From positions 1,042,300 to 1,106,299 of the forward strand of contig JAJEKV010000057.1 of NCBI GenBank assembly GCA_021234155.1: DNA of 64,000 nucleotides. The letters run 5' to 3'. Source of the DNA: Isoetes taiwanensis. Taxonomy: Eukaryota > Streptophyta > Lycopodiopsida > Isoetales > Isoetaceae. This document shows positions 26,281 to 36,724 of the stretch, piece after piece. Each line of letters starts with the position of its first letter. Positions within the stretch are counted from its first letter, which is position 1. The position numbers and the translations under genes are program-made. Under the pieces are notes generated by a model. That model saw only the letters and a list, made by a program, of their open reading frames with translations. It was not told the origin of the DNA and searched no databases.

Positions 26281-26580
26281 GTCTCACAGCTTGCGCCTCG
26301 TCGCAAAACTGAAGTTTAGTTACAGCTTGCGCCTCGTCGCAAAACTGCTGTTTTAGATCAATGTCTCACAGCTTGCGCCTCGTCGCAAAACTGAAGTTTA
26401 GTTACAGCTTGCGCCTCGTCGCAAAACTGAAGTTTAGTTATTGAACCAGGCGCGAGCTGTGAGACCACCTTACCTGGCTCATTCTGTTTAGTTTTATTAA
26501 GTTCCAATTCACCCTCGTGAGACCACCTTACCTGGCTCATTCTGTTTAGTTTTATTAAGTTCCAATTCACCTAACTGTGC
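26281..26580. repeat. Rearranged palindrome cluster and 53-bp tandem duplication
   Basis: The strings CAGCTTGCGCCTCGTCGCAA and AACTGAAGTTTAGTTA are repeated several times at 26281-26465, and the cluster ends with the palindrome's other arm (GCGCGAGCTGTGAGAC). This looks like an amplified version of the hairpins at 25254-25534. Next to it, a unit starting GTGAGACCACCTTACCTGGC is repeated twice (about 26458-26570). Confidence 0.85.
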
Positions 26581-26740
26581 TAATATTAAATTCCAATCCA
26601 CTTAACTGTTACTAGCTTAGCATAAACTACAAAAATGAGAAAAAAATTTCCCACTTTTCGAGGTTCGAGGATCGAGGATCCTATCAAGTTAGTACTACTG
26701 GGAGCATGGCCAGTGCTTTGCTCTTGGTCTCCAAGAACAT

Positions 26741-26753
26741 TGCTCTGATACCA
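26741..26753 (-). promoter_or_regulatory. Primer binding site, initiator tRNA-Met
   Basis: The minus strand reads TGGTATCAGAGCA, one base inside the 5' LTR. It is complementary to the 3' end of initiator tRNA-Met and fixes the orientation of the element. Confidence 0.92.
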
Positions 26754-26754
26754 C

Positions 26755-28358
26755 TGTGACGTCCCCTACTCATATACGGTGCACTCACCGTATACAAACA
26801 GGAGTTCATCCCCCATACCAGCTCCATGCTAATATAGGGCCCTCCACGTATCACTGCAACCTTGAAGAGTTCCAGTGGGAAGAATGAAGGGGTCCTTTAC
26901 CTGTCTCTCCCTCGTGGCCTACCTAGCTGCGTAAGCGTAAACATACATGTCAAGAGTACATACATCAACATCATATGACCATCACGAAGGATGGTCCTCC
27001 ACATATCTGCATAGACAAAGATCAGCACATCACATAGGGAATCCTACCCAAGGCTCGGACTCAAAGGGATGACCGACGGCTTGGGTCTCCGAGTTCATTG
27101 CGCATGTAATTCATGGCAATGGATTTACGGCATAAGAACATGGCATTGGGTTGTCCACTCCATCCGCCCCTCCCGTGCACACTTTGCGAGTAGGCTGAAA
27201 AGTGTTGGGACTCGATCAGAGCCCTCGCCGGATACATAGCCAAAAGGGCTATTCCCGGGTTTCATCTCCCGGCCCGATGGGGCGGTAGGGATCACTCCCT
27301 CCGAGAGATCTACATGCCGACTCAAGGTGACTAGAGGGCCACCGCCGTGATTCGACTTGAACTCAATGGAAGGTCATATCCACCACCTCACGAGTGTCGA
27401 GCCCATGCCTTGCCCACACGCAGCGGGCAAGCCATTGGACCTAGTCACAATGATCCCCAGAGCACTAACACACCATAGGGATCGCTCAAGAGTCGTAACA
27501 CTAACCTCCTTATAAGCCCGGCCCGGCCCCTTCACCCACAAACTGTGTGTGGCTCTTGTGCAATGTGCCGCATTTAAAGTGTGCTAAAGAGGCTAACTAG
27601 GAGCATCTACTATCAAGCTTTAGGGTCTCTAACCCCCCTTCCCAATACAATGAGTTCACAGAGATACATCATCATACACATCACAGAAGAACTAAAGAAC
27701 ACGATCTAATCTATATCATAGAGTTAGGTTCTTTAGTTAGAGCTTAGTATCTAGAGATCTAGATGGCTGCTATGGGCAATTTAATAGGCTAAACCTACTG
27801 GCACAAAGCCTGGAGGATGGTTTAAGCTATTAAATTGACGAAATACCTGGTCCTTGGCTTGCTCCTACTGCTCTGAAGTCGACCATCCTACTGAACTGCT
27901 CGAATCAAGGGAAACTAATGGTGCAATTCTCTTGGGCAGAGTCTGGGAGGCGGTTTTGGCTCCTGGGGCAGCCAAAACAGAGCTCTAGAACCCTAGGGAC
28001 GAAAAATGGCAAGTTAGGGTTCTTCTACTTAAATAGGCAAGGGTTGGGGCTTAGGGTTTCCAATTATCCCTTTAGGTATGTGGGATAATTGGAAATGGGC
28101 CCACTTGCCTTTAATGGCTAGGTGGCCAAATGTGCCTACATGGAAATGTGTGCACCTAAATGTGCCCACATGGAAATGTGTGCACCTTAATAAATGTGCA
28201 TGTGCACATTAATAAGAAATGCACATACCTAGCAAGTTGCCCCCTAGGGCTACTCACCTGGCTACACGTCGGCGTACACGTCAGTTGGAGTGGCGTGTAC
28301 GCGTGACGAGACAGTACAGTATACGTCCTGGGACCGTATACTGTGCTGGAACGTCACA
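26755..28358 (-). repeat. 5' LTR (right copy)
   Basis: 1604 bp. The minus-strand start is TGTGACGTTCCAGCACAG, and the end GGGGACGTCACA adjoins the primer site. It holds the promoter of the element, though I could not place a TATA box with confidence. Confidence 0.93.
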
Positions 28359-28363
28359 CCATC

Positions 28364-28779
28364 TAATCTCATGAATGCACGATGACAATGGCAATGGAAG
28401 CATTGCACAAACGCGACCTGTCCCTAAAAAAAATGGATGGAGGAACAACAGTTATGGCATCTGGAGAAGTTTTTTGATTTGCCGTTTTGCTCTATGCATT
28501 GCTAGTGATATATATGCAAGAGGTTTGAAACTTGGGGATGCATCATGCTAAAAACTACAGGCTCAACTACCAAACATCAGGAGAACTAGGTTTGCTTCAT
28601 TTTAAATATGCAAGATTGTTTTTATTGTTTACTTCATTGACATAAGCGATTGCAATGATCTTTCGAGTTGTTAGTTGGCACAATCCATAAGACAATGCTA
28701 TTTTTTTTTCCTATTTCAAGCATACCTTTCTTGCAGGGCAAGAACATGATTTTTTAGAGCATCTTTCTTGCAGGGCCTC
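28364..28779. other. No gene recognised
   Basis: Flank between the LTR element and the LINE fragment; only short ORFs. Confidence 0.4.
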
Positions 28780-29640
28780 TCATCTCTGATCTTGAGCAAC
28801 TTAAGTTCTTTCTGCATGGCCCTACATGGTCACTTTTCTTCCTTTTCTGCTTCTCGTGGCCTTCCCTTCCAATCAGATTTTCAGGAGGCATTACTTGCAA
28901 ATGTACATTCTATTATATCTGAGGAGCAAAGAGCTACTCTAGAAGCAGAGATTACGGTGAATGATTTAGCAGATGCTACCTTCCTTTTGAAGAAAGGAAA
29001 GTGTCATGGAATTGATGGTATTCCTATGGAGTTCTTTCAGGAGTTATGGGATTGGGTTGGTGATAATATGTACGATGCGTTTCAGGATTTCAAGAAACAA
29101 AAGCGTCTAGACAAAGTTCTTATGGTATTCCTATGGAGTTCTTTCAGGATTGGGTTGGTGATGATGTGTATGATGTGTTTCAGGGCGTCTAGACAAAATT
29201 CTTAACTCGAGCTCCATTTCTCTCATTCCCAAATATAAGGACCTTCATCAATTTCGGACTGGCGCCTTATCACCTTGCTATCTTCTGTGTACAAGATCTT
29301 TGCCAAAGCTTATGCATAAAAGCTTTGAGATATTCTTGCTGATTTCATATTTTCTACACAGTCAGGATTTCTGCCACGGCGATGCATATTAAACAATGTA
29401 GCTACTGCTTATGAAGGTATTTATTGGGCTCGACTTCAGAGCCATGAAATTGTATATTTGAAGCTGGACTTTGCAAAAGCGTACGACCGTATTGATTGGG
29501 CCTTCTTAGAGAAATGTTTCTTACGCTTTGGTTTTGGTGCACAATTCACAGCTGATGTCATGAGACTTCATTATTCTGCTCGCTCTTCTATTCTCTTCCA
29601 AGGGGAACCCTCCACCAGAACGGTCTCTACTAGGCGTCGG
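28780..29640 (+). pseudogene. L1-type LINE reverse transcriptase fragment
   Basis: Conserved blocks of plant L1-type reverse transcriptase occur in order with frame changes. They are KKGKCHGIDGIPMEFFQELW (block 1), SSISLIPKYKD, a damaged RPITLLSSVYKI, SGFLPRR.ILNN, and motif A KLDFAKAYDRIDWAFLE (from 29458). The next block, SSILFQGEPST, would precede the 'RGVRQG' segment, but the sequence breaks off there and runs in frame into the transposase-like gene. The YxDD motif and endonuclease are absent. A duplication of about 95 bp repeats block 1 (29023-29086 and 29118-29185). 5' truncation is normal for LINEs, but here the 3' end is also lost, so a later rearrangement or insertion at about 29640 is likely. 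Confidence 0.85.
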
Positions 29641-32600
29641 ATGGTGTTGAAATTATTATCTTCATTTCATAGCACCATTAATGGCTTGGCTGACAGTGAT
29701 AAGAAAGAGGTTTTACGAGATTTCCTGGAAGATGACACAATGGACAGCGTACTTAGTGAAGAGCTGGAAGATTTGCAAGCCAAGAGCATTTTGGTCAGCA
29801 ACCTTAGGGCTTCCATTCAACTTGTGAAGAAGTCTAACGGCAATGACAGTTTAGCAGCCAAGAGTAGTTGCCTTGCTATGGCCGTAAGAGGAAGCATTAC
29901 CGAAAATGCTAATCCTGTCAGTGCTCGGGGTTTTGGTAAACTGCTGGGTGTTCATCCTAAGAATCTTACCAAAGCAAAATTGAAGAGGGAAGAGATAGAT
30001 TGCAAAGGGGGGAAATGGGTTTTGTACAAAAGAGTTAGATGCAATATTCCCAATTCTGTCATAGAATTTGTGCAGCAATTTTGGACTGAAAACAGTAGGG
30101 TCTCTCCAAATGCAAAGGATGTCAAGTTTAGAAGATTGGAACGAAATGTAAGACAGGATCATGCCACTCACTATCTGGAAGAATCACAGGTTATTTCATT
30201 TCTTCATCTTCACCACATTCTTTATTGTTAATGTGGTATGTGGTTAGTGATTGCTTGTGATATGTGGTTGGTGTGGTTAGTGATTGCTTGTGGTATGTGG
30301 TGCCTATTAATGCTGTGATATATGATATGTGGTGCTTAGTGTGGTGAGGCACGTGGTGTAAAATAAATGCTGTAAATATATGCTTTGTGATGCCGAGTGT
30401 GGTGAATAACATGGTGTAAAATACATGCTGTAATATATGCTATGTGGTGCCTAGTGTGGTGAAAAATATGGTGTAAAATAAATGCTGTAAATATATGCTT
30501 TGTGATGCCTAGTGTGGTGAATAACATGGTGTAAAATAAATGCTGTAATATATGCTATGTGGTGCTTAGTGTGGTGAAAAATATGGTGTAAAATAAATGC
30601 TGTAATATATGCTATGTGGTGGTGAAAAATAAGGTGTACAATAAATTATGTAATATATGATTTGTGGTGCCTAGTGTGGTGAATAACGAGGTGTAAGATG
30701 AATGTCTGTAATATGTGCTATGTGGTGCCTAGTGTGGTGAATAACGTGGTGTAAATAAATGCTGTAATATATGCTATATGGTGCCTAGTGTGGTGGAAAA
30801 TGTAGTGTGCAATAAATTATGTAATATATGCTGATCACCTTGTTATCTTCCTTGCAGTTGCAGTTGTTCAGGAAATTCAAGACGGAACATCCTAGTGTTA
30901 TGATCAAATAGAGGATGTTTGAAAAGCTGAAACCATGGTTTGTTGTAAAATTAAAGGACTTCAATAGTTGCTGCTGTATATACCATGTTAGAATGCAGAT
31001 GCTAATAGATGGCTTCAATAGTATGAGAACTAAGCACCCAAAAAGCTGCAGCTGCACTTGTCAACTTTGCAGGTCAGACATATATGGTGAATGCAGGGCG
31101 TCTGAATACAAAATAAGTAGCACAAGAAGTCTGTGGCAGGGAATTTTATGTGAGAAAACTAGCTTCCAACCTTACCATAAGAGGGAATGCATTCTGGGTG
31201 AGTGTAAAGAGTGTGGGATTAAGAAGTTCCCTATCTGCCTACATGAACAATCTAGTGATAGTAGAATGGTGAAGTGGGAATACCTAGACTATGAAAAAAC
31301 TGAATTCAGAGATGGCAGCAAGAAGTCTAAGCTCATTCACCAACACAATGAAACTGCAAGTCTTCCACTGGTGAACAAAATGTTGGAGAAGCTTCCAAAA
31401 TTTCCTTTACACAACTTCAGATATAAGTGGCAGGCAGGCCAGTACAAAGAACTCCTTGATAACTTGCCTAGAGATGCTTACCTATCCGTGGTTGACTTCG
31501 CAGAGAATTATACTTTTAAGGAGCAGAATGAAGTTCAGTCCATGCGATGGGTCAACAACCAGATAACTAAATTTGTTCAAATAACCTATCAGGTTGATCC
31601 ACAGACGGACACCATTGAGAAGGAAACACACTACTATGTGTCAGATGATAGGGAACATGACACACTTTTTGTTCAACATTGTTTTATGAAACATTTTGAG
31701 TACTTAAAGCAGAAAGGCAATGTCCCCAAACAGCACTATGTATTTTCAGATGGTGCTGCATCACAATTCAAAGCAGCCAGACCATTTTATTTTGTTGGAA
31801 GGTACAGTTGTGATACAGAGGTCAACATGATGTGGAACTTCTTTGGATCAAACCATGGAAAAGGTGAACATGATGGGAAGGCAGCAGAATTGAAAAGATG
31901 GATACGAGGTCTACAGCTTAAACATCATGACATTAAACTAGATAATGCCCATGATGTGGTGAAAATTGCAGAGAAACAATTTCAATGTGGTACATCGGAG
32001 TGGACTGAAAATGGAAGAAAAGTTCGGAGATATTTCTGGGAAATAAAACCTGAGGATATCAACAGGAAAAAGGGGCTTGGGGTGCAGAGACAATTCCCGA
32101 AACCAGGCAAATTCATTCAGTCCATGGATTCAGCACAGGAAATCCAACATAGCTACATACCAGAAAGCTATCATGTTTTTGCAGCAATTATGTGTGAGAA
32201 CAAATTGTATGTAGATGAATGGAACCTTGTAGTCGTTGAACCATCCTCCAATGTTCATGCAGATGTGGAAGAGACCCGCAAGTCTACCAGGCCACTATAC
32301 TCAACCTTGGCAAATGTACTTGCAGAAGCACTCAAAGAAGGAGACAACTTTGCAGTTACTGCACCTAAAGGGAATGAGGAGGATTCTGTATTTTGGATGT
32401 TGCTATGCACCAAGCCAAAATTTGAAGTTGAATATGACTTCAAGCAGAACGGAAACTGGTTTGTGAGAGTGAAACCATTGTGGAGGGCATTTACTATAGA
32501 AAGAAGCCTCGGTCAAAGGTGATGTATGAGTAGTGCACAAACGAGCCAAAGTCACTTGTATTCTCTACTCAAATTTGTGCTATTCGAGTTCCCATGCAGC

Positions 32601-32698
32601 AGATCAAGAAAGGTGCTCGAACTGTTTACAGGCTAGACTAGGCAGATGAGGAAAAGATTCTAGAAAACTTGCCCGAGGTTTTATCTGATGAAGAATAG
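29640..32698 (+). pseudogene. Two-exon transposase-like gene (DFAENY / SDGAASQF family), disabled
   Basis: Exon 1 (to 30189) and exon 2 (from 30858) join in phase 0 across an intron with GT and TTGCAG borders. Exon 1 has a helical N-terminal domain ending WTENSRVSPNAKDVKFRRLE. Exon 2 continues LFRKFKTEHPSVMIK, a TAG (30909-30911), then FEKLKPWFVVKLKD. It has cysteine clusters resembling zinc ligands (CSCTCQLC, CEK...CILGECKEC) and acidic motifs VVDFAENY, YVFSDGAASQF and SNHGKGEHDGKAAELKRW. Counted from the Met at 30915 these give D194, D279 and E318/D320, an RNase H-like DDE pattern. Similar uncharacterised proteins are, to my knowledge, common in invertebrate genomes. The C-terminus needs a frameshift near 32505 and carries TAGs at 32531 and 32639 before LPEVLSDEE. 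The fusion to LINE sequence replaces the original start. Transposase function is inferred. Confidence 0.65.
30225..30835. repeat. Minisatellite filling the intron
   Basis: About ten copies of a ~58-bp unit (CTATGTGGTGCCTAGTGTGG, then TGAAAAATATGGTGTAAAAT, then AAATGCTGTAATATATG) fill almost the whole intron. The repeated ATGTGGTG/GTGTGGTGA is the reverse complement of the TCACCACAT motif found downstream at 32893, 37590 and 38890. Confidence 0.92.
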
Positions 32699-33291
32699 TT
32701 GAACACATTCTTACATGTTAGGAAACGATTCAGAAATTTTGAATATATGTTGTTGTGTCTTGCATTGTTTGGGAATAATATAAGAAACTCAATCCATGCT
32801 CAATTGTATTTTGATGTCCCTTGTTTCAATGTAATATATTTGCTTTTGATGTAATATGTAATTGTATTTTGATGTCCCTAATGTAACATGCGCCAGGTTC
32901 ACCACATGTTTCACCACATGTATTTCACCACATGTTTTACCACGTGTTTCACTTTCTGGCTTTTCCCCCGAGCCAGATAGATCCGTCTGAACAGTTTTTC
33001 CACTTTTGCTTTCCTTTTCCTTAAATTCTCTCGGTCCCATCAATTCCCCTCATCATCCTTTGGCTAACAGCCGTACCCGAAAATCATTAGGGGATGGCGA
33101 AAATTAATGACCTCGGGCAACCCAAAAGGCCCGAGGTGCCATTCTTCTGGCTCCCAACCGAGTTTACAGTTTATTACAGCAGTTCGGGAGCAGCTTACAG
33201 TTTACAGCAGCAGCTACTTGGGAAGCAGTTTACAGTTTACAGTTGGGAAGCAGCTTACAGTTTACAGCAGCTACAGTTCGGGTGCTTCGAC
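32699..33291. repeat. Intergenic stretch with CAGTTTACAGCAG tandem repeats
   Basis: Apart from the CACCACATG cluster, 33160-33285 holds four to five imperfect copies of a ~25-bp unit with GGGAGCAGCTTACAGTTTAC. It forms the leader of the ORF starting at 33292. No other gene is seen. Confidence 0.75.
32893..32952. repeat. TTCACCACATG repeat cluster
   Basis: Four or five copies of TTCACCACATG or close variants (one ends ACGTG) lie just downstream of the transposase-like pseudogene. Confidence 0.8.
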
Positions 33292-33926
33292 ATGGCCAAC
33301 TTCACCTCTTGGATGCTGCAAAATGAAGGAATACCAGAATGGGACAATGTGACCATAGAAGAAGAGCCCCTAATACCTAGGCGTGTTGTCCCAATTTTCA
33401 CCAATGCAGAATGGATGGACATCCTCAGGCAACAGAAATTTCTCTATTCACCGGATGAAAAATATGACCACAAAAATGCTGAAAGCTCTCACCAGGAGGA
33501 TGAATTGTACACCGAACCTCCCAGACCTCTCTCCTTACTCTGCTGCCACTGAAATTTTTAAGAACGAGCATCTTTGGCCTCTTTCTCATACTATTGACTA
33601 GGATCTGCAAAGGTTGAAACCTTTTCTCCTTAATGGCTACCAAGCCTTTACGCTAGACAGGTTCTTGTTTAGTTATGATAGGTTGTTTACAGAGGACCAA
33701 TTCCTTCACTTCAGGGATATGTTCTATCATCACAAGGCCAAGCAGGATGCACATGGAGAAGCTGCTATTCTGTTTGATAACACTGCACCATTATAGTTTT
33801 TTTGCTTTCCCTCCAGAATGGGATGAAATAGGCTGGCAAGCTGACCCGGTGGCCACTGATCTGGTGATCATAGAAGAGGACGAGGAGGAGCTGGACCCAG
33901 ATCTCTTTTTGATAGAAGCACAGTAA
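33292..33926 (+). pseudogene. Unknown acidic protein, frameshifted
   Basis: The ATG at 33292 opens MANFTSWMLQNEGIPEWDN. The frame changes around 33450-33500 to a second frame reading AATEIFKNEHLWPLSHTID, TAG (33599), DLQRLKPFLLNGYQAFTLDR and FLFSYDRLFTEDQFLHFRDM. A third frame follows with FPPEWDEIGWQADP and an acidic tail IIEEDEEELDPDLFLIEAQ. All three pieces look like one protein of about 210 residues. I do not recognise the family. The last frame change could instead be a short intron, since GCTTTCCCTCCAG precedes AATGGGATG. It lies between two CACCACA clusters together with the next gene and may belong to the same mobile unit. Confidence 0.45.
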
Positions 33927-34310
33927 CGCAAGGACCAGGAATGAATTTTGTCATCCTAAGTTCGAAAGCAATGTATATAAGAAGTTTTGTTTCTCATGTA
34001 ATCTGAAATGTTTAATACAAATCCTCGCTTGTAATCTGAAATGTAACCTTATGTAATCATTTTATATGTTTAATATAAATCTTCACTCTTCAATCTTCAC
34101 TCTTTAATAGAAAGGGTGAAAGTGACACACAGAAAAATTACATTAAGGATGAACAGAATGGGACAGAGAAACACGTGATGAAACCCACCATTGAAAATCT
34201 GTCACATCAAGTGCAAGGTCAATCATTCAAAAGCTGGCTGTGCAGGAAGCATTGGACGGAAACCCTAAATCTAGTTTTGCATGCAGACATTGGCTTATCC
34301 CAATCCAGCT
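33927..34310. other. Intergenic spacer
   Basis: AT-rich sequence with two copies of a TTTAATA(C/T)AAATC(T/C)TC string, resembling 3'-end or promoter DNA. No gene recognised. Confidence 0.35.
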
Positions 34311-34427
34311 ATGGCGGAAGAAGACAGAAGGAGAACACGAGCACAAACAATTTTGCCAGTTCAAATGCAGTCGCATCTGGTAGGACCTATACTGGAGCAA
34401 ATAAACCAGGAATAGAGGCGGATATTA

Positions 34428-34698
34428 GGGTGTAAATATGGTAATGCTACCCAAAAAAGCGCGAAAGCACATAGCACCTAAAGCACCTATGACTAAGAAA
34501 AAATGTGTCATAACTTGACCTCCACAATTTGTACGCTCCTCCACAAGATCTATATCATCGCTCCTTGCCTTCCTACATCATATATATTGTTTTTTAAGTA
34601 ACAACTCTAAGGTCGTTGAAGAGAAATGTCTTCAAGCAAAGCACCTAAAGCACTTGTCCGGATGGTGCTTTTTGGGTAGCATTACCATATTTACACCC
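34428..34698. mobile_element. 271-bp MITE, same family as 19973-21648
   Basis: The termini are inverted repeats GGGTGTAAATATGGTAATGC, and the target duplication is ATTA (34424-34427 and 34699-34702). It keeps the terminal ~70 bp and the 'AAAGCACCTAAAGCAC' runs of the longer relative but lacks its internal repeats. It sits in an exon of an unknown pseudogene. Confidence 0.9.
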
Positions 34699-34846
34699 AT
34701 TAGAGGAGCAGGGCCACCGGAGGATCCATGAATTCCGAGGTATTCTAGGCTTAAAACATAGGTTAATTCCTGATAGGCTTAAAGAATTAGAAGCCAAGGC
34801 AGTGATAGGCGGTTGCCTTTCTTTGTAGTAGAATGTGATTTCTATA

Positions 34847-36724
34847 TCTTTATATTATAAAGTTTTAGCGTATGTCTTGAATAAAACCCTAATTTAGATA
34901 GTTGAGATCGTCTGATTGCATTCGAAGGCCGAGATTTATCGCACAACTTCCCACCACCATGATTGGCCATGCTCTGATCTCTTAAGAGGAAAGGGAAAAT
35001 GGCAGAGAAAAGGGCAAAGTGAGAGGCAAAAAGGCACGGGTAAAAGGGAAAGACGGAGAAGGGAAAAGGAAAGGGAAAAGAGCACGAAAAAGGGAAAGAA
35101 AAATAAGGGAGAAAAAGGAAGGAATAAAGGACACTATGAAAAGGAAAAGGGGGAAAGGGTGAGGACAGAATAAGGGAAAAGAAAAGGGGAAGGGAGGAAA
35201 AGGAAGAAAAATAGGGCAACGGGAAAAAGGTGAAGACGGAAAGGGTGACGGAAGGGAAAAAGAGGAAGATAAGAATGATGGAGAGAAGGAAAAAAGGGCA
35301 TGGAAAAATAGAAAGGGAAGGAAAAAGGAAAAAGGAGGCAAAAAAGGGAAAAGGGCATGAGGAAAAGGGAGAGGGAAATGAGAGAGGAAGGAGAAAGTGG
35401 CACGAGAAGAGGAAAAGGGTGAGGAAAGGAAAAAAAGAAAGGGAAAAAGAGATGGAAAAAGGGAAAAGGGAAAAACGAAAAGCAAAAAGAGAACAGAAAA
35501 CATGGAATAGGAAAAGAGGAAAAGGGAAAAGGGGAAGAGGGTGGGAAAAGGAGGAAAAAGGGCATGTGAAAAAGGTGGAAAAAATGGAATGGAAAAAGGT
35601 GTGGGAAAATGGAAAGGAAAAGAGAGAAGGAAAAAAAAAGGGTGGAAAGAAAAGAGGAAAAGGGCATGGAAAAAGAGAAAAGGATGAAAAAAAGAAGGAA
35701 AAGGAAAAAGGAAATGGGAGGCGAAAGGGGAAAGGGGAAAGAAAAAAGAACACGAGGAATAAGGAGGTTAAATGGAAAAGAGGAAGGGAAAAAGGGCACA
35801 GAAAAAACTGGAAGAGGGAAAGGGTGAGGAAAGGGTAAAAATAAAGGGAAAAAGAGCACGGGGAAAGGGAAAAGAAAAAGAAAAAAGAGGAATAGGGATG
35901 GGGAAAAGGGGAAGAGGGTAGGGAAAGGCGGAAGAAAAGGCAAGTAAAAAAAAGTGGAAAAAAAGGAATGGAAAAATACATGGGAAAAAGGGAAAAGGAA
36001 AAAGGAAAGGGAAAGGGAAATGGAAAGGGAAAGGGAAAGGGAAGGGGGGAAGGAAAGAGGAAAAGGGCACGGGAAAAAGGGAAAGGGTGGGGAAATGATG
36101 AAAAAAGAAGGAAAGGGAAAAAGAAAAAGGGAGGCGGAAAGGGGGGGAGGAAAGGAAAAAAGGCATGAGAAAAAAGGAAGAAAAAAATGGGAAAAAAGAG
36201 ACATGAGATAAAGAAGAAGAGGGTGAGGAGAGGAAGAAAAACATAAAAAAAATGTGGGGAAAATGGAATGCAAAAAGGGCATGAGAAAAGGGAAGGGAAA
36301 AGAGAAAAGCAAAAGGAATGGGAAAAGGAAAGGGAAAAAGGAGCATGAGAAAAATGGGAAGGGTGGAGAAAGGTGAAAAGGGAAGGAAAAAAGACGTCAA
36401 AAAGGGGAAAGGGAAAGGGAAAAATGAGAAGAAGAAAAGGAAGGAAAAGAGGAGGGAGAAGAGGGTAAAAAAGAAAAGAAAAAAAAAAAGAGAGAGAAGG
36501 AGAAAAATAAATGTGCAGGAAAAATAAGAAAAGGGAAAAAAGAAAGTGTGTAAGAAAATAAGGAAAAAAGGATATGCAGGATAGAGCAAAGGGAAGGTTA
36601 TAAAATGCACAAAAACCTCTTATAGCCTAGATATGATGGACTTGGTTAATGAGTCTGAGCTGAATAGGTTTCCATCCACAAATGTTCCCAACATTTGCCC
36701 AGCAACGCTGGGCACCATTACTAG
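34847..36724 (+). mobile_element. Helitron with a 1.6-kb purine-only body
   Basis: The 5' end is TCTTTATATTATAAAG, preceded by A. The 3' end is CTAG (36721-36724), followed by T, with a perfect hairpin GCCCAGC-AAC-GCTGGGC seven bases upstream. These are the Helitron rules: TC start, hairpin, CTAG end, A/T target, no duplication. It encodes no Rep/helicase and is non-autonomous. A relative lies inverted at 42005-43656 and shares the first ~130 bp (through GGCCGAGATTTATCGCAC and TCTCTTA). The insertion lies in a likely intron of the surrounding pseudogene. Confidence 0.85.
34981..36600. repeat. Purine tract, imperfect AAAGGGCATGGGAAAAGG repeats
   Basis: About 1.6 kb where the plus strand is almost all A and G. 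It is built from loosely repeated units with a scattered GGGCATG or GGGCACG landmark. Long ORFs on both strands here are products of composition, not genes. Confidence 0.92.

Larger units (their letters stand above)
15109..28358 (-). mobile_element. Complete 13.25-kb LTR retrotransposon, minus orientation, little coding capacity
   Basis: Two direct repeats of about 1.6 kb (15109-16720 and 26755-28358) begin TGTGACGTCCCC and end in CA. They are flanked by the 5-bp duplication CCATC (15104-15108 and 28359-28363), so this is one complete insertion. On the minus strand the right repeat is the 5' LTR. One base inside it lies TGGTATCAGAGCA (26741-26753), the usual primer site for initiator tRNA-Met, and a purine run AAGGTGGGGAGAA touches the other LTR (16721 inward). 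The 10-kb interior has no recognisable protease, reverse transcriptase or integrase. Only a short gag-like start (25711-25926) and broken gag-like stretches remain. This fits a LARD-type non-autonomous element that needs enzymes from a relative. A TIR element (19973-21648) has inserted into it. LTR divergence is modest, so the insertion is not ancient. Confidence 0.93.

Noticed and set aside
34842-36610. ORFs of up to 392 codons, Phe/Ser/Pro-rich on minus, Lys/Glu/Gly-rich on plus
   Set aside because: They arise because a purine tract has few stop codons. Composition is that of AAAGGG repeats and no domain is present.
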